A DNA stretch of 64,000 nucleotides from Thermomonas sp. (GTDB taxonomy: Bacteria > Pseudomonadota > Gammaproteobacteria > Xanthomonadales > Xanthomonadaceae): contig JADKKV010000005.1 in the NCBI GenBank assembly GCA_016720345.1, positions 124,001 to 188,000 of the forward strand, written 5' to 3'. The position numbers and the translations under genes were made by a program. This document shows, in pieces, positions 16,570-24,719 of this stretch (position 1 is its first letter; each line of letters starts with the position of its first letter). The notes beneath the pieces are model-generated. The model did not search any database. It saw only the letters and a list, made by a program, of their open reading frames with translations, and was not told the origin of the DNA.

Positions 16570-18234
16570 TCACAGCATCGGCAGCTTCAGGCCCTGTTCC
16601 TTCGCGCACTGCCGGGCGATCTCGTAACCGGCATCCGCATGCCGCATCACCCCGGTGGCGGGGTCGTTCCACAGCACGCGGGCGATCCGCCTGTCCGCTT
16701 CCGGGGTGCCGTCGCATGCGATCACCACGCCGCTGTGCTGCGAATAGCCCATGCCGACGCCGCCGCCGTGGTGCAGGCTCACCCAGGTCGCGCCGCCGGC
16801 GACGTTGAGCATGGCGTTGAGCAGCGGCCAGTCGCTGACCGCATCGCTGCCGTCGCGCATCGCTTCGGTTTCGCGGTTGGGCGAAGCCACGCTGCCGCTG
16901 TCCAGATGGTCGCGGCCGATCACGATGGGCGCCTTCAGCTCGCCGTTGCGCACCATTTCGTTGAACGCCAGGCCCAGCGTGTGGCGCAGGCCCAGGCCCA
17001 CCCAGCAGATCCGCGCCGGCAGGCCCTGGAAGCTGATGCGCTCGCGCGCCATGTCCAGCCAGCGGTGCAGGTGGGCGTCGCCCGGGATCAGCTCCTTCAC
17101 CTTCGCGTCGGTCTTGTAGATGTCTTCCGGGTCGCCCGAAAGCGCCACCCAGCGGAACGGGCCGATGCCGCGGCAGAACAGCGGGCGCACATAGGCCGGC
17201 ACGAAGCCGGGGAAATCGAAGGCGTTCTTGCAGCCGACATCGAACGCCATCTGGCGGATGTTGTTGCCGTAGTCGACGGTGGGGATGCCCGCCGCATGGA
17301 AGGCCAGCATCGCCTCCACGTGCACGCGCATCGACTGCTTGGCCGCGTCGCGCACCTTTTCCGGGTTGGCCTGCTGTTCCGCCAGCCACTGCTCCACCGT
17401 CCAGCCGATCGGCAGGTAGCCGTGCACCGGGTCGTGCGCGCTGGTCTGGTCCGTCACGCAGTCCGGGCGCACGCCGCGGCGCACCAGCTCCGGCAGGATC
17501 TCCGCGGCATTGCCCAGCAGCGCGATGGATTTGGCCTCGCCGGCCTGCGTGTATTTTTCGATGCGGGCCAGCGCATCGTCGAGGTCGGTCGCCTGCTCAT
17601 CGACATAGCGGGTCTTCAGGCGGAAATCGATGCTGCTCTGGCGGCATTCGATGTTGAGGCTGCAGGCCCCGGCCAGCGACGCCGCCAGCGGCTGCGCGCC
17701 GCCCATGCCACCCAGGCCGGCGGTGAGGATCCACTTGCCTTGCAGCGAACCGCCGTAGTGCTGGCGGCCCATTTCCACAAAGGTTTCGTAGGTGCCCTGC
17801 ACGATGCCCTGCGACCCGATGTAGATCCAGCTGCCGGCGGTCATCTGGCCGTACATCATCAAACCCTTCCTGTCGAGTTCGTTGAAGTGCTCCCAGGTTG
17901 CCCAGTGCGGCACCAGGTTGGAATTGGCGATCAGCACGCGCGGCGCGTCGGCATGGCTGGGGAACACGCCGACCGGCTTGCCCGACTGCACCAGCAGGGT
18001 TTCGTCGTCGCCCAGGGTCTTCAGCGTTTCAATGATCCGGTCGTAGCAGTCCCAGTCGCGCGCGGCGCGGCCGATGCCACCGTACACCACCAGCGACGCC
18101 GGATCCTCGGCCACTTCCGCATCCAGGTTGTTCTGCAGCATGCGGAACGGCGCTTCGGTCAGCCAGGACCTGCAGCTGAGCGTGTTGCCGCGCGGCGCGC
18201 GGATGCTGCGGGACGGATCGTGGCGGCTGGACAT
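16570..18234 (-). CDS. hutU: Urocanate hydratase
   Basis: 554 residues, the usual length. Converts urocanate to 4-imidazolone-5-propionate using tightly bound NAD. Recognised by [15 protein letters not shown] and [16 protein letters not shown] near the N-terminus, the NAD-site glycine cluster [33 protein letters not shown], and the conserved Cys in [20 protein letters not shown] lies 9 nt upstream of the ATG. The other hut genes in the window (hutF, hutI) are 2-5 kb away and not in one operon with it; hutH is not in the window. Confidence 0.95.
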   Translation of the reverse strand: MSSRHDPSRSIRAPRGNTLSCRSWLTEAPFRMLQNNLDAEVAEDPASLVVYGGIGRAARDWDCYDRIIETLKTLGDDETLLVQSGKPVGVFPSHADAPRVLIANSNLVPHWATWEHFNELDRKGLMMYGQMTAGSWIYIGSQGIVQGTYETFVEMGRQHYGGSLQGKWILTAGLGGMGGAQPLAASLAGACSLNIECRQSSIDFRLKTRYVDEQATDLDDALARIEKYTQAGEAKSIALLGNAAEILPELVRRGVRPDCVTDQTSAHDPVHGYLPIGWTVEQWLAEQQANPEKVRDAAKQSMRVHVEAMLAFHAAGIPTVDYGNNIRQMAFDVGCKNAFDFPGFVPAYVRPLFCRGIGPFRWVALSGDPEDIYKTDAKVKELIPGDAHLHRWLDMARERISFQGLPARICWVGLGLRHTLGLAFNEMVRNGELKAPIVIGRDHLDSGSVASPNRETEAMRDGSDAVSDWPLLNAMLNVAGGATWVSLHHGGGVGMGYSQHSGVVIACDGTPEADRRIARVLWNDPATGVMRHADAGYEIARQCAKEQGLKLPML

Positions 18235-18259
18235 CGGATGCGGCTCCTGCGGGTAAGCC

Positions 18260-18270
18260 GCGATTATCGC
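18260..18270 (-). promoter_or_regulatory. hutU promoter region with small palindrome
   Basis: GCGATTATCGC, an 11-bp palindrome 26 bp upstream of the hutU start; on the minus strand it contains GATAAT, a good -10 hexamer. No convincing -35 is seen. It could be promoter, operator or both. Confidence 0.35.
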
Positions 18271-18292
18271 ATCGGGGGTCGAGGAATTCGGT

Positions 18293-18390
18293 GGGACGTG
18301 GCGGTTGCCGCTGCCGCGAAATCAAGGAGGAGGCCGCAGCCGCAGGCGAAGGCCGGGGGACATTCGCGGCAGCGGCAACCGCCACGGCCC
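18293..18390. repeat. Long inverted-repeat element in the hutU-lipoprotein divergent region
   Basis: Two perfect 24-nt inverted arms (18297-18320 and 18363-18386) separated by 42 bp; the match extends to 28 nt with one mismatch. The left arm begins CGTGGCGGTTGCCGC. Since the flanking genes diverge, this cannot be a shared terminator. It has the form of a REP/MITE-like element or a structured RNA. No open frame of note inside. Confidence 0.7.
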
Positions 18391-18447
18391 TCGCAATCGT
18401 TAGACACGATGCGCAGGCGCACAACGCCGTTTGGCTATCATCTGCTT

Positions 18448-19671
18448 ATGCCGCCACGCCATCTTGTCGCCCTGCTTTTCCTCCTGCTCGCCATGGTGGG
18501 ATGCGCCAGCCTTCCGGAGCCTGCGTCCCGGCATGCGGTGTTGCTGGTCTCGATCGACGGCCTGCCGGCCGATGTGCCCGGCAGCGGGCGGATGCCGGCG
18601 CTGGACGCGATCGCGCGCGAAGGCACCCGCGCCGAGTGGGTGAACCCGAGTTACCCCACCCTGACCTTCCCCAACCACTACACGCTGGTGACCGGCTTGC
18701 GCCCGGACCACCACGGCATCGTCCACAACAACATGCGTGACCCGGCACTGGGACGGTTCGTGTCGAAGGACGCCAGCGCACATGACGGCCGCTGGTGGCG
18801 TGGCGAGCCGATCTGGGCCACCCTGCAGCGGCAGGGCGGGATCGCGGCCACCATGTTCTGGCCCGGCTCGGAAGCGGACATCGCCGGCGAGCGCCCGCGC
18901 CACTGGCAGCGGTTCAACGGCGCAGTGCCGGTGCAGGCGCGCGTGCAGCAGGTGTTGGCCTGGCTCGACCTGCCGCCGGCGCGGCGACCACGACTGGTCA
19001 CCCTGTACCTGGAGCAGTACGACGTGGCCGCGCACGCCGCCGGCATGGATTCCGACCGGGCGATGCGGGCGCTGGCCACCCTCGATGCCGGGCTCGCACA
19101 GTTGCGCGATGGACTGCGCGCGCGCGGACTCGGGGACAACGTGGACCTGATCGTGCTGTCCGACCACGGCATGGCCGACGTGCGCGGCGAGGACGTCCGC
19201 TACATCGACGAGCTGGTGCCCGCGGACGCGATCCTTCCCGAGTACGGCGGCCAGCTGATGGGCTTCGCCCCGCGCCCCGGCCGCGAGCGCGAGGTCGAGG
19301 CCGCCGTGCTTGGCCGCCACGACCACTTCCAGTGCTGGCGCAAGGGCGAACTGCCGGCGGGCTGGCACTACGGCCGCAATCCGCGCGTCCCTGCCATCGT
19401 CTGCCAGGCCGACCACGGATGGCGCGTCTGGATGCGCCACTGGCCTGCGCAGGCCGCGCTGAAGGGCGAGCATGGCTTCGCGCCCGAGGATCCAGGCATG
19501 CGCGCGGCGTTCGTCGCGGCGGGTCCGTCATTCCGCGCGGGCACCCAACTGCCGGCGTTCGACAACGTCGATGTGTATCCGCTGCTCGCGCACCTGCTGG
19601 GCATCGCGCCCGCGCCGAACGACGGCGACCTCGCGCCGCTGCGGCCCGCGCTGCGGGATGCGCGGCGATGA
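18448..19671 (+). CDS. Nucleotide pyrophosphatase/phosphodiesterase-like lipoprotein
   Basis: 407 residues. The lipoprotein signal ends in AMVGC. The alkaline-phosphatase-superfamily phosphodiesterase fold is visible: [11 protein letters not shown] with the first metal Asp, [20 protein letters not shown] with Thr as probable nucleophile, [23 protein letters not shown] with paired metal Asp-His, and [16 protein letters not shown]. This is the ENPP/NPP subgroup, hydrolysing nucleotide or phospholipid phosphodiesters at the cell envelope. Start chosen to give the signal peptide. Its TGA overlaps the ogt ATG (ATGA). Confidence 0.88.
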   Translation: MPPRHLVALLFLLLAMVGCASLPEPASRHAVLLVSIDGLPADVPGSGRMPALDAIAREGTRAEWVNPSYPTLTFPNHYTLVTGLRPDHHGIVHNNMRDPALGRFVSKDASAHDGRWWRGEPIWATLQRQGGIAATMFWPGSEADIAGERPRHWQRFNGAVPVQARVQQVLAWLDLPPARRPRLVTLYLEQYDVAAHAAGMDSDRAMRALATLDAGLAQLRDGLRARGLGDNVDLIVLSDHGMADVRGEDVRYIDELVPADAILPEYGGQLMGFAPRPGREREVEAAVLGRHDHFQCWRKGELPAGWHYGRNPRVPAIVCQADHGWRVWMRHWPAQAALKGEHGFAPEDPGMRAAFVAAGPSFRAGTQLPAFDNVDVYPLLAHLLGIAPAPNDGDLAPLRPALRDARR

Positions 19672-20171
19672 TCCTGTGCCGGCGCATCGACAGCCCGATC
19701 GGACCGCTGATGCTGGCGGCGGACGACAGCGGCCTGCGCCACATCGAATTCCGCGACAACAGCCATCCTGCGGACCGGCGCGACTGGCATGGCGGCAGCA
19801 ACGACATCCTGCAGGCGACCGAGGCGCAACTCGGCGAATACTTCGCCGGCCAGCGCCAGGCGTTCGAGCTGCCGCTGGCCCCGCAGGGCACGCCGTTCCA
19901 GTTGCAGGTCTGGGAAGGACTCGCGCGCATCCCGTTCGGCGCGACGATCAGCTACGCGCAACTCGCGCAGCGCATCGGCAACCCCGCCGGCACCCGCGCG
20001 GTGGGCGCCGCCAATGGCCGCAACCCGCTGCCGATCGTGCTGCCCTGCCATCGCGTGATCGGCGCGGACGGCGCGATGACCGGCTTCGGCGGCGGCGTGC
20101 CGGTCAAGGAATTCCTGCTGCGGCTGGAAGGGTCATTGCCCGCCGGGCAGGCGGGGCTGTTCGCGCTGTAG
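19668..20171 (+). CDS. ogt: Methylated-DNA--protein-cysteine S-methyltransferase
   Basis: 167 residues. The active-site motif PCHRVIG is present with the acceptor Cys, preceded by [17 protein letters not shown] and [15 protein letters not shown] and followed by [16 protein letters not shown]. It removes O6-alkyl groups from guanine by irreversible self-alkylation. Length fits Ogt rather than the two-domain Ada. ATGA overlap with the upstream phosphodiesterase lipoprotein indicates coupling, although the two functions are unrelated. Confidence 0.93.
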   Translation: MILCRRIDSPIGPLMLAADDSGLRHIEFRDNSHPADRRDWHGGSNDILQATEAQLGEYFAGQRQAFELPLAPQGTPFQLQVWEGLARIPFGATISYAQLAQRIGNPAGTRAVGAANGRNPLPIVLPCHRVIGADGAMTGFGGGVPVKEFLLRLEGSLPAGQAGLFAL

Positions 20172-20225
20172 GGGCGGCGCAAGCCGCGACATGCGATGCC
20201 AGTTCCAGGCTTGCGCCGCGCCTAC
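20168..20225. repeat. REP-like inverted pair containing both convergent stop codons
   Basis: Arms GTAGGGGCGGCGCAAGCC (20168-20185) and GGCTTGCGCCGCGCCTAC (20208-20225) match in 17 of 18 positions. Each arm also folds on itself, e.g. GCGGC-GCAA-GCCGC with a GNRA-type loop. The ogt TAG lies in the left arm and the hutF TAG in the right. The core resembles the abundant REP sequences of xanthomonads and pseudomonads (recalled, not searched) and would work as a bidirectional 3'-end structure. Confidence 0.65.
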
Positions 20226-21451
20226 GACAGCAACTGCCGCATCGCCTCGCGGTAGCGCGCGGCGATCGCCTCGCGATCGCGGTGGCGGCCGTCCTCGACC
20301 ACGCGCACGCCGGCGACGACGACATCGCGCACCAGGCTGGCGTTGCCGCTGAAGATCCAGCGATCGATGAGGTCGTCCGCGCTGGCGCCGGCGAGGATCG
20401 GTGCCTGCGCGTCCAGCACGATGCGGTCATCGGCGGCGAATCCGCTGCTGTCGGCGGCACTTCCCAGCACGCCCTGCAGCAGGGCGGCGCCGACGCTGGG
20501 CGAATCCGCGCTGCTGGCGATGTTGCGGCGGCGCGCGTGCAGCCGTTGCCCGTATTCCAGCCAGCGCAGTTCCTCCACCGGCGAGACCGAGATGTGCGAA
20601 TCCGAACCGATGCCCCAGCGCCCACCGGCATCCAGGAAGCTGCGCAGCGGGAACAGGCCATCGCCGAGGTTGGCTTCGGTGGTGGTGCAGATCGCCACCG
20701 TCGCGCCGCTGCGGGCGATGCCCTGCACTTCGGCCGCGTCGAGGTGGGTGGCATGCACCAGCGTCCAGCGCGCATCCACCGCCGCGTTGTCCAGCAGCCA
20801 CTGCACCGGGCGCGCGCCGCGCACCGCCACGCATTCGTCGACTTCGGCGGTCTGCTCGGCAACGTGGATGTGGATGCGCGCGTCGGCCGGCAAACCCGCC
20901 AGTACCTCGCCCATCGCCGCCGCCGGCACCGCACGCAGGCTGTGCAGCGCGCAGCCGATGCGCACCGTGTCGCCAGCATTCGCGCGCAGTGTCTCGTGCA
21001 ATCGCAGGTAGGCATCGACCCGGTGGCCGAAACGCCGCTGGCGCTCGGACAGCGCGCGACCGTCGAAGCCGCCGGTCATGTACAGGACCGGCAGCAGGGT
21101 GATGCGGATGCCGGTCTCGCGGGCTGCGCGCAGCAAGGCCTGTGACATCGCGTCGGGTTGCGCATGCGGGGTGCCGTCCGCCGCGTGGTGCAGGTAGTGG
21201 AACTCGCAGACCGTGGTGTAGCCGGCTTCGAGCATCTCCACGTACAGCTGCGCGGCCACCGCCTGCAGCAGCCCGGGATCGAAGCGCGCGGCCATTGCGT
21301 ACATGGTTTCGCGCCAGGTCCAGAACGAATCGCGTGGATCGGTCTGGCGCTCCGCCATGCCCGCCATCGCGCGCTGGAACGCATGCGAATGCAGGTTGGC
21401 GATGCCGGGCAAGGCCCAGCCGCGCGGGGTGGCGGTGGCGTGGTTTCGCAT
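20222..21451 (-). CDS. hutF: Formimidoylglutamate deiminase, short N-terminus
   Basis: 409 residues. Amidohydrolase barrel with the metal pair in [18 protein letters not shown], then [30 protein letters not shown] and [21 protein letters not shown]. These are diagnostic for HutF, which converts N-formimidoyl-L-glutamate to N-formyl-L-glutamate. Family members usually have about 45 more residues before the LPGI segment, forming part of a small beta domain; here an in-frame TAA at 21476-21478 leaves no room. All catalytic residues are present, so activity is uncertain rather than excluded. Confidence 0.88.
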   Translation of the reverse strand: MRNHATATPRGWALPGIANLHSHAFQRAMAGMAERQTDPRDSFWTWRETMYAMAARFDPGLLQAVAAQLYVEMLEAGYTTVCEFHYLHHAADGTPHAQPDAMSQALLRAARETGIRITLLPVLYMTGGFDGRALSERQRRFGHRVDAYLRLHETLRANAGDTVRIGCALHSLRAVPAAAMGEVLAGLPADARIHIHVAEQTAEVDECVAVRGARPVQWLLDNAAVDARWTLVHATHLDAAEVQGIARSGATVAICTTTEANLGDGLFPLRSFLDAGGRWGIGSDSHISVSPVEELRWLEYGQRLHARRRNIASSADSPSVGAALLQGVLGSAADSSGFAADDRIVLDAQAPILAGASADDLIDRWIFSGNASLVRDVVVAGVRVVEDGRHRDREAIAARYREAMRQLLS

Positions 21452-21457
21452 CGGCGG

Positions 21458-21482
21458 ATTGTATGCGGGCGCGGCTTACAAT
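21458..21482. promoter_or_regulatory. Back-to-back -10 boxes in the hutF-hutI intergenic region
   Basis: The 37-bp gap holds an inverted repeat: TACAAT on the minus strand (21463-21458) and TACAAT on the plus strand (21477-21482), each exactly 6 bp from the start codon it would serve. They could be paired -10 hexamers producing nearly leaderless mRNAs, or one divergent operator. No -35 is obvious. Confidence 0.45.
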
Positions 21483-21488
21483 CGCCGC

Positions 21489-22712
21489 ATGACGATGCAA
21501 CCGCGATGGGACGGGCTGCTGCTTGGCGCCACACTGGCCACGCTGGACGCGGACGCCGGCTACGGCCTGGTCGCGGACGCCGCACTGGGCTGGAAGGATG
21601 GCGTGATCACGTATGCCGGATCGCGCGCAGGCTTGCCGGGCGAAATAGACGGGCTATCCGACGAAGTCATCGAGGCCGAGGGCGTGGTTACCCCGGGGCT
21701 GGTCGACTGCCATACCCACGTGGTGTTCGCCGGCGACCGTGCCGTTGAGTTCGAGCTGCGCCTGCAGGGCGCGAGCTACGAACAGATCGCGCGCGCCGGC
21801 GGCGGCATCCTGTCGACCGTGCGCGCAGTGCGCGCGGCCAGCGAAGACGAGCTTTTCAGGCAGTCGGAGCCGCGCATCGCGGCCCTGCTCCGCGACGGCG
21901 TCACCAGCCTGGAGATCAAGTCCGGCTATGGCCTGGACTTCGACAACGAACGCAAGATGCTGCGGGTGGCGCGCGCGCTGGGCGAACGCTTCGGGATCAC
22001 GGTGCGCACCACCTGCCTCGCCGCGCATGCGCTGCCGCCGGAATTCGCGGGCGATGCGGACGGCTACATCGATGCCGCCATCGGCTGGCTGCCGCGCCTG
22101 CACGCGGAAGGCCTGGTGGATGCAGTGGACGCGTTCTGCGAAGGCATCGGCTTCAGCCCGGCGCAGACCCGGCGGATGTTCGAGGCCGCACGCGCGCTGG
22201 GGCTGCCGGTGAAGCTGCATGCGGACCAGCTGAGCGACCTCGGCGGCGCGGCGCTGGCCGCGGAATCCGGCGGACTGTCCGCCGACCACATCGAATTCAC
22301 CAGCGAGGACGGCGTCCGTGCGATGGCGCTGCACGGCACGGTCGCCGTGCTGCTTCCCGGCGCATTCCACGTGCTGCGCGAAACGAAACTGCCACCCCTC
22401 GACCTGCTGCGCCAGCACCGGGTGTCGATGGCGGTCGCAACCGATTGCAATCCGGGCACGTCGCCGCTGCTTTCGCTGCGTCAGGCGATGCAACTGGCCT
22501 GCACGCATTTCCGGCTGACCCCGGAGGAAGCCCTGCGCGGGACGACGGTGAACGCCGCCAAGGCGCTGCGCCTGGCCGATCGCGGCGTCCTGCGCGCGGG
22601 CCTGCGCGCCGACTTCGCGCTGTGGCGCATCCGCCATCCCGCCGAACTCTGCTACTGGCTGGGCGGCACCCTGCTGCACGCCTCGTATGCCGGCGGCCAC
22701 CGCCTCACCTGA
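21489..22712 (+). CDS. hutI: Imidazolonepropionase
   Basis: 407 residues. Opens the imidazolone ring to N-formimidoyl-L-glutamate. Metal-binding [18 protein letters not shown], then [47 protein letters not shown] and [13 protein letters not shown], all characteristic. Complete, of normal length. The product is the substrate of the divergently encoded HutF. A second ATG two codons later is possible. The dipeptidase gene starts 21 bp downstream on the same strand. Confidence 0.94.
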   Translation: MTMQPRWDGLLLGATLATLDADAGYGLVADAALGWKDGVITYAGSRAGLPGEIDGLSDEVIEAEGVVTPGLVDCHTHVVFAGDRAVEFELRLQGASYEQIARAGGGILSTVRAVRAASEDELFRQSEPRIAALLRDGVTSLEIKSGYGLDFDNERKMLRVARALGERFGITVRTTCLAAHALPPEFAGDADGYIDAAIGWLPRLHAEGLVDAVDAFCEGIGFSPAQTRRMFEAARALGLPVKLHADQLSDLGGAALAAESGGLSADHIEFTSEDGVRAMALHGTVAVLLPGAFHVLRETKLPPLDLLRQHRVSMAVATDCNPGTSPLLSLRQAMQLACTHFRLTPEEALRGTTVNAAKALRLADRGVLRAGLRADFALWRIRHPAELCYWLGGTLLHASYAGGHRLT

Positions 22713-22733
22713 ACCGACCACGGAGTGCCGAAC

Positions 22734-23930
22734 ATGCGTCGTTGCATCCTGCTTGCCGCCCTGCTCATCGCCGCCAACGGCGCCCACGCGCAGGACGCCG
22801 CGCGCCGGCTGGCGCAGGACGCGGTCATCGTCGATACCCACGTCGATGCGCCGGGCATCCTGATGGACAAGTGGGCCGACCTCGGGATCGAGGCAAGGGA
22901 CCGCGAATTCGACTATCCGAAGGCGCGCGCGGGCGGCCTGGATGTCGCCTTCATGTCGATCTACACCTCCCACGGGCAGGACACCGACGGCAGCGCCTGG
23001 CAGGTCGCCAACCGCATGATCGATGGCGTGCACGCGCTGGTGCAGCGGCATCCGGGCAGGTTCGCGCTGCTGACCTCGCCGGCCGACGTGGCGCGCCTGC
23101 GCGAAGGCGGCCGCGTGCTGCTGCCGCTGGGGATGGAGAACGGCGCCCCGCTGGGCGACAAACTCGCGAACGTGCAGTTCTTCTTCGACCGCGGCGTGCG
23201 CTACATCACCCTGGCCCACAGCGGCAACAACCGCCTCGCCGATTCGTCCTACGCGCGCGACAGGCAGTGGAACGGGCTGAGCCCATTCGGCCGCCAGGTG
23301 GTGGCGGAAATGAACCGGCTCGGGATCATGGTCGATGTCTCCCACCTCGGCGACGCCTCGGCGAAGGAAGCGATCGCGCTCAGCCGGGTACCGGTGATCG
23401 CCAGCCACTCCGCGTTCCGCCATTTCACCCCCGGCTTCGAACGCAACATCAGCGACGAGATCGCCCAGCTGGTGGCGGCGAAGGGTGGCGTGGTGCAAGT
23501 TCCGTTCGGCACCGCCTTCATCAACCCCGACAGCGCCGCCGACACCCAGGCGCATTTCCGCGCGATCAACGCGTTCAACACGCGCAACGCGGAACTGAAG
23601 GCACAGGGCCAGCCGGAACAGGACCGCGCCGCCTTCGACAAGGCCTGGGCCGCCGCGCACCCGGTGCGCAGCAGCACGCTGGCGCAGGTGCTGGAGCAGA
23701 TCGACCATGGGGTGAAGCTGCTCGGCATCGACCACGTCGGCATCGGCTCCGACTTCGACGGCGTCGACGGCGAACTTCCGGCCGAACTGAAGACGGTGGC
23801 CGACTTCCCGAACCTGGTCGCCGGCCTGCAGGCGCGCGGCTATCGCGAAGCCGACATCCGCAAGATCCTCGGCGGCAACCTGCTGCGCGCGTGGGCCGAG
23901 GTCGAAGCCGGCGCATCACGCCAGCCCTGA
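22734..23930 (+). CDS. M19 (renal-type) membrane dipeptidase, exported
   Basis: 398 residues. A cleavable-looking signal (MRRCILLAALLIAANGAHA) is followed by the zinc-binding DTHVDAPG. Other family markers are YITLAHSGNN, VDVSHLGDASAKEA, ASHSAFRHF and GIGSDFDGVDG. It hydrolyses dipeptides in the periplasm or at the envelope. CGGAG 8 nt upstream decides the ATG at 22734 over an in-frame GTG at 22725. A strong terminator follows 3 bp after the stop. It may be co-transcribed with hutI, feeding amino-acid catabolism. Confidence 0.9.
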   Translation: MRRCILLAALLIAANGAHAQDAARRLAQDAVIVDTHVDAPGILMDKWADLGIEARDREFDYPKARAGGLDVAFMSIYTSHGQDTDGSAWQVANRMIDGVHALVQRHPGRFALLTSPADVARLREGGRVLLPLGMENGAPLGDKLANVQFFFDRGVRYITLAHSGNNRLADSSYARDRQWNGLSPFGRQVVAEMNRLGIMVDVSHLGDASAKEAIALSRVPVIASHSAFRHFTPGFERNISDEIAQLVAAKGGVVQVPFGTAFINPDSAADTQAHFRAINAFNTRNAELKAQGQPEQDRAAFDKAWAAAHPVRSSTLAQVLEQIDHGVKLLGIDHVGIGSDFDGVDGELPAELKTVADFPNLVAGLQARGYREADIRKILGGNLLRAWAEVEAGASRQP

Positions 23931-23933
23931 AAT

Positions 23934-23963
23934 GCGAAAGCCCCGCCGGGGCGGGGCTTTCGC
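23934..23963. terminator. Rho-independent-type hairpin, bidirectional
   Basis: 12-bp perfect stem GCGAAAGCCCCG / CGGGGCTTTCGC with a 6-nt loop, between the convergent dipeptidase and THX genes. Only short T stretches follow on either strand. Confidence 0.65.
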
Positions 23964-23987
23964 TCTACAACAGCGGGATCCGGCGGG

Positions 23988-24167
23988 TCAGGCCTTCTTC
24001 GCCACGACCTTCTTGGCCGGCGCCTTGGCGACGGTCCTGGTCGCGGCCTTCTTCACCACCGGCGCGGCAGCGCTGCCGGCGGCCTTGGTGGTCGCGTGCG
24101 AACGCGCATTGCCGTAGCTGGAGTTGTAGCGCTTGCCCTTGGCCGTCTTGCGGTCGCCCTTGCCCAT
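23988..24167 (-). CDS. 30S ribosomal protein THX family
   Basis: 59 residues. MGKGDRKTAKGKRYNSSYGNAR matches the bTHX family, a tiny basic protein that sits in the head of the 30S subunit. The family core is about 25 residues; here it carries a Lys/Ala-rich C-terminal extension (KKAATRTVAKAPAKK) reminiscent of histone-like tails. AGGAG upstream supports the ATG, and an in-frame extension further 5' is not needed. No operon partner. Confidence 0.85.
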   Translation of the reverse strand: MGKGDRKTAKGKRYNSSYGNARSHATTKAAGSAAAPVVKKAATRTVAKAPAKKVVAKKA

Positions 24168-24237
24168 CGTGTTGCTCCTGGATCGATTCGAGAATGTGGT
24201 TCGCGCCGCGCGCGAGGGCGTGGATTCTAACACGCGG

Positions 24238-24648
24238 TCAATGCGCGCACGTGGCGTCGTGCACGTGGCCGTGGCTGAGCCGCAGGTTGGCGAGGTGGGC
24301 CAGGCCGACCAGGGTGCCGCCGAAGGTCATGGTCACCGCGTGCAGGATCGCGTCGTGGTGCAGCGGCTCGTGGCCGATCCCCAGCCACAGCGCGGCCAGC
24401 CCCGGCACCAGCAGCCACAGCGCGCGCACCGCGCGGTGCCGGCGATAGCCCTGGACGATGGTGAACAGGCCCAGCAGGCTCGCGAACAGCACGAAGCCCT
24501 CCTCGATCCCGTCGCCCATCAGGCCGGCGAACCCCATCGAGGGCAGCAGCGCGATCAGCACCGGCAGCAAGGCGCAATGCAGCGCGCACAGCAGGGAGCC
24601 GGTCGCGCCGAGGCGGTCGAGCAGGCGGTGGCGTTGCTGCGGGGACAT
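24238..24648 (-). CDS. MerC-domain membrane protein
   Basis: 136 residues, four hydrophobic spans. LGATGSLLCALHCALLPVL carries the C-x-x-x-C metal motif of MerC-type transporters in the first span. The C-terminus is His/Cys-rich (LSHGHVHDATCAH). MerC itself moves mercury, but no mer genes are here. The gene is divergent from a ZnuD-like receptor across a Zur-type palindrome, so zinc handling is the more likely role. It begins 71 bp from the receptor start. Confidence 0.85.
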   Translation of the reverse strand: MSPQQRHRLLDRLGATGSLLCALHCALLPVLIALLPSMGFAGLMGDGIEEGFVLFASLLGLFTIVQGYRRHRAVRALWLLVPGLAALWLGIGHEPLHHDAILHAVTMTFGGTLVGLAHLANLRLSHGHVHDATCAH

Positions 24649-24677
24649 GACTTCCAGCCGTGGCGGTTTCCAGCATA

Positions 24678-24690
24678 GTTATAGTATAAC
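24678..24690. promoter_or_regulatory. Zur box
   Basis: GTTATAGTATAAC, a perfect palindrome around a central G, matching the proteobacterial Zur consensus GTTATANTATAAC as I know it. It sits between the divergent MerC-domain and TonB-receptor genes, about 30 bp from each start, so one zinc-loaded Zur dimer pair could repress both. A Fur/Zur-family gene lies just beyond the receptor. Confidence 0.82.
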
Positions 24691-24719
24691 ATTCCACTAC
24701 ACCTGCCTAGCCCGTCCCG

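Noticed and set aside
16387-18447. Very long open frame on the plus strand running through hutU
   Set aside because: It is the antisense of hutU, favoured by high GC; only the part from 18448 has protein-family features.
21458-21482. HutC operator
   Set aside because: The half-sites TTGTA/TACAA recall HutC targets, but the 13-bp spacer is wrong for the compact GntR-type site; listed instead as promoter-like.
21654-23735. Long minus-strand open frame opposite hutI and the dipeptidase
   Set aside because: Antisense shadow of two certain genes, with biased composition and no family motif.
24238-24648. Mercury-resistance operon
   Set aside because: No merA, merT, merP or merR nearby; the Zur box and zinc receptor point elsewhere.
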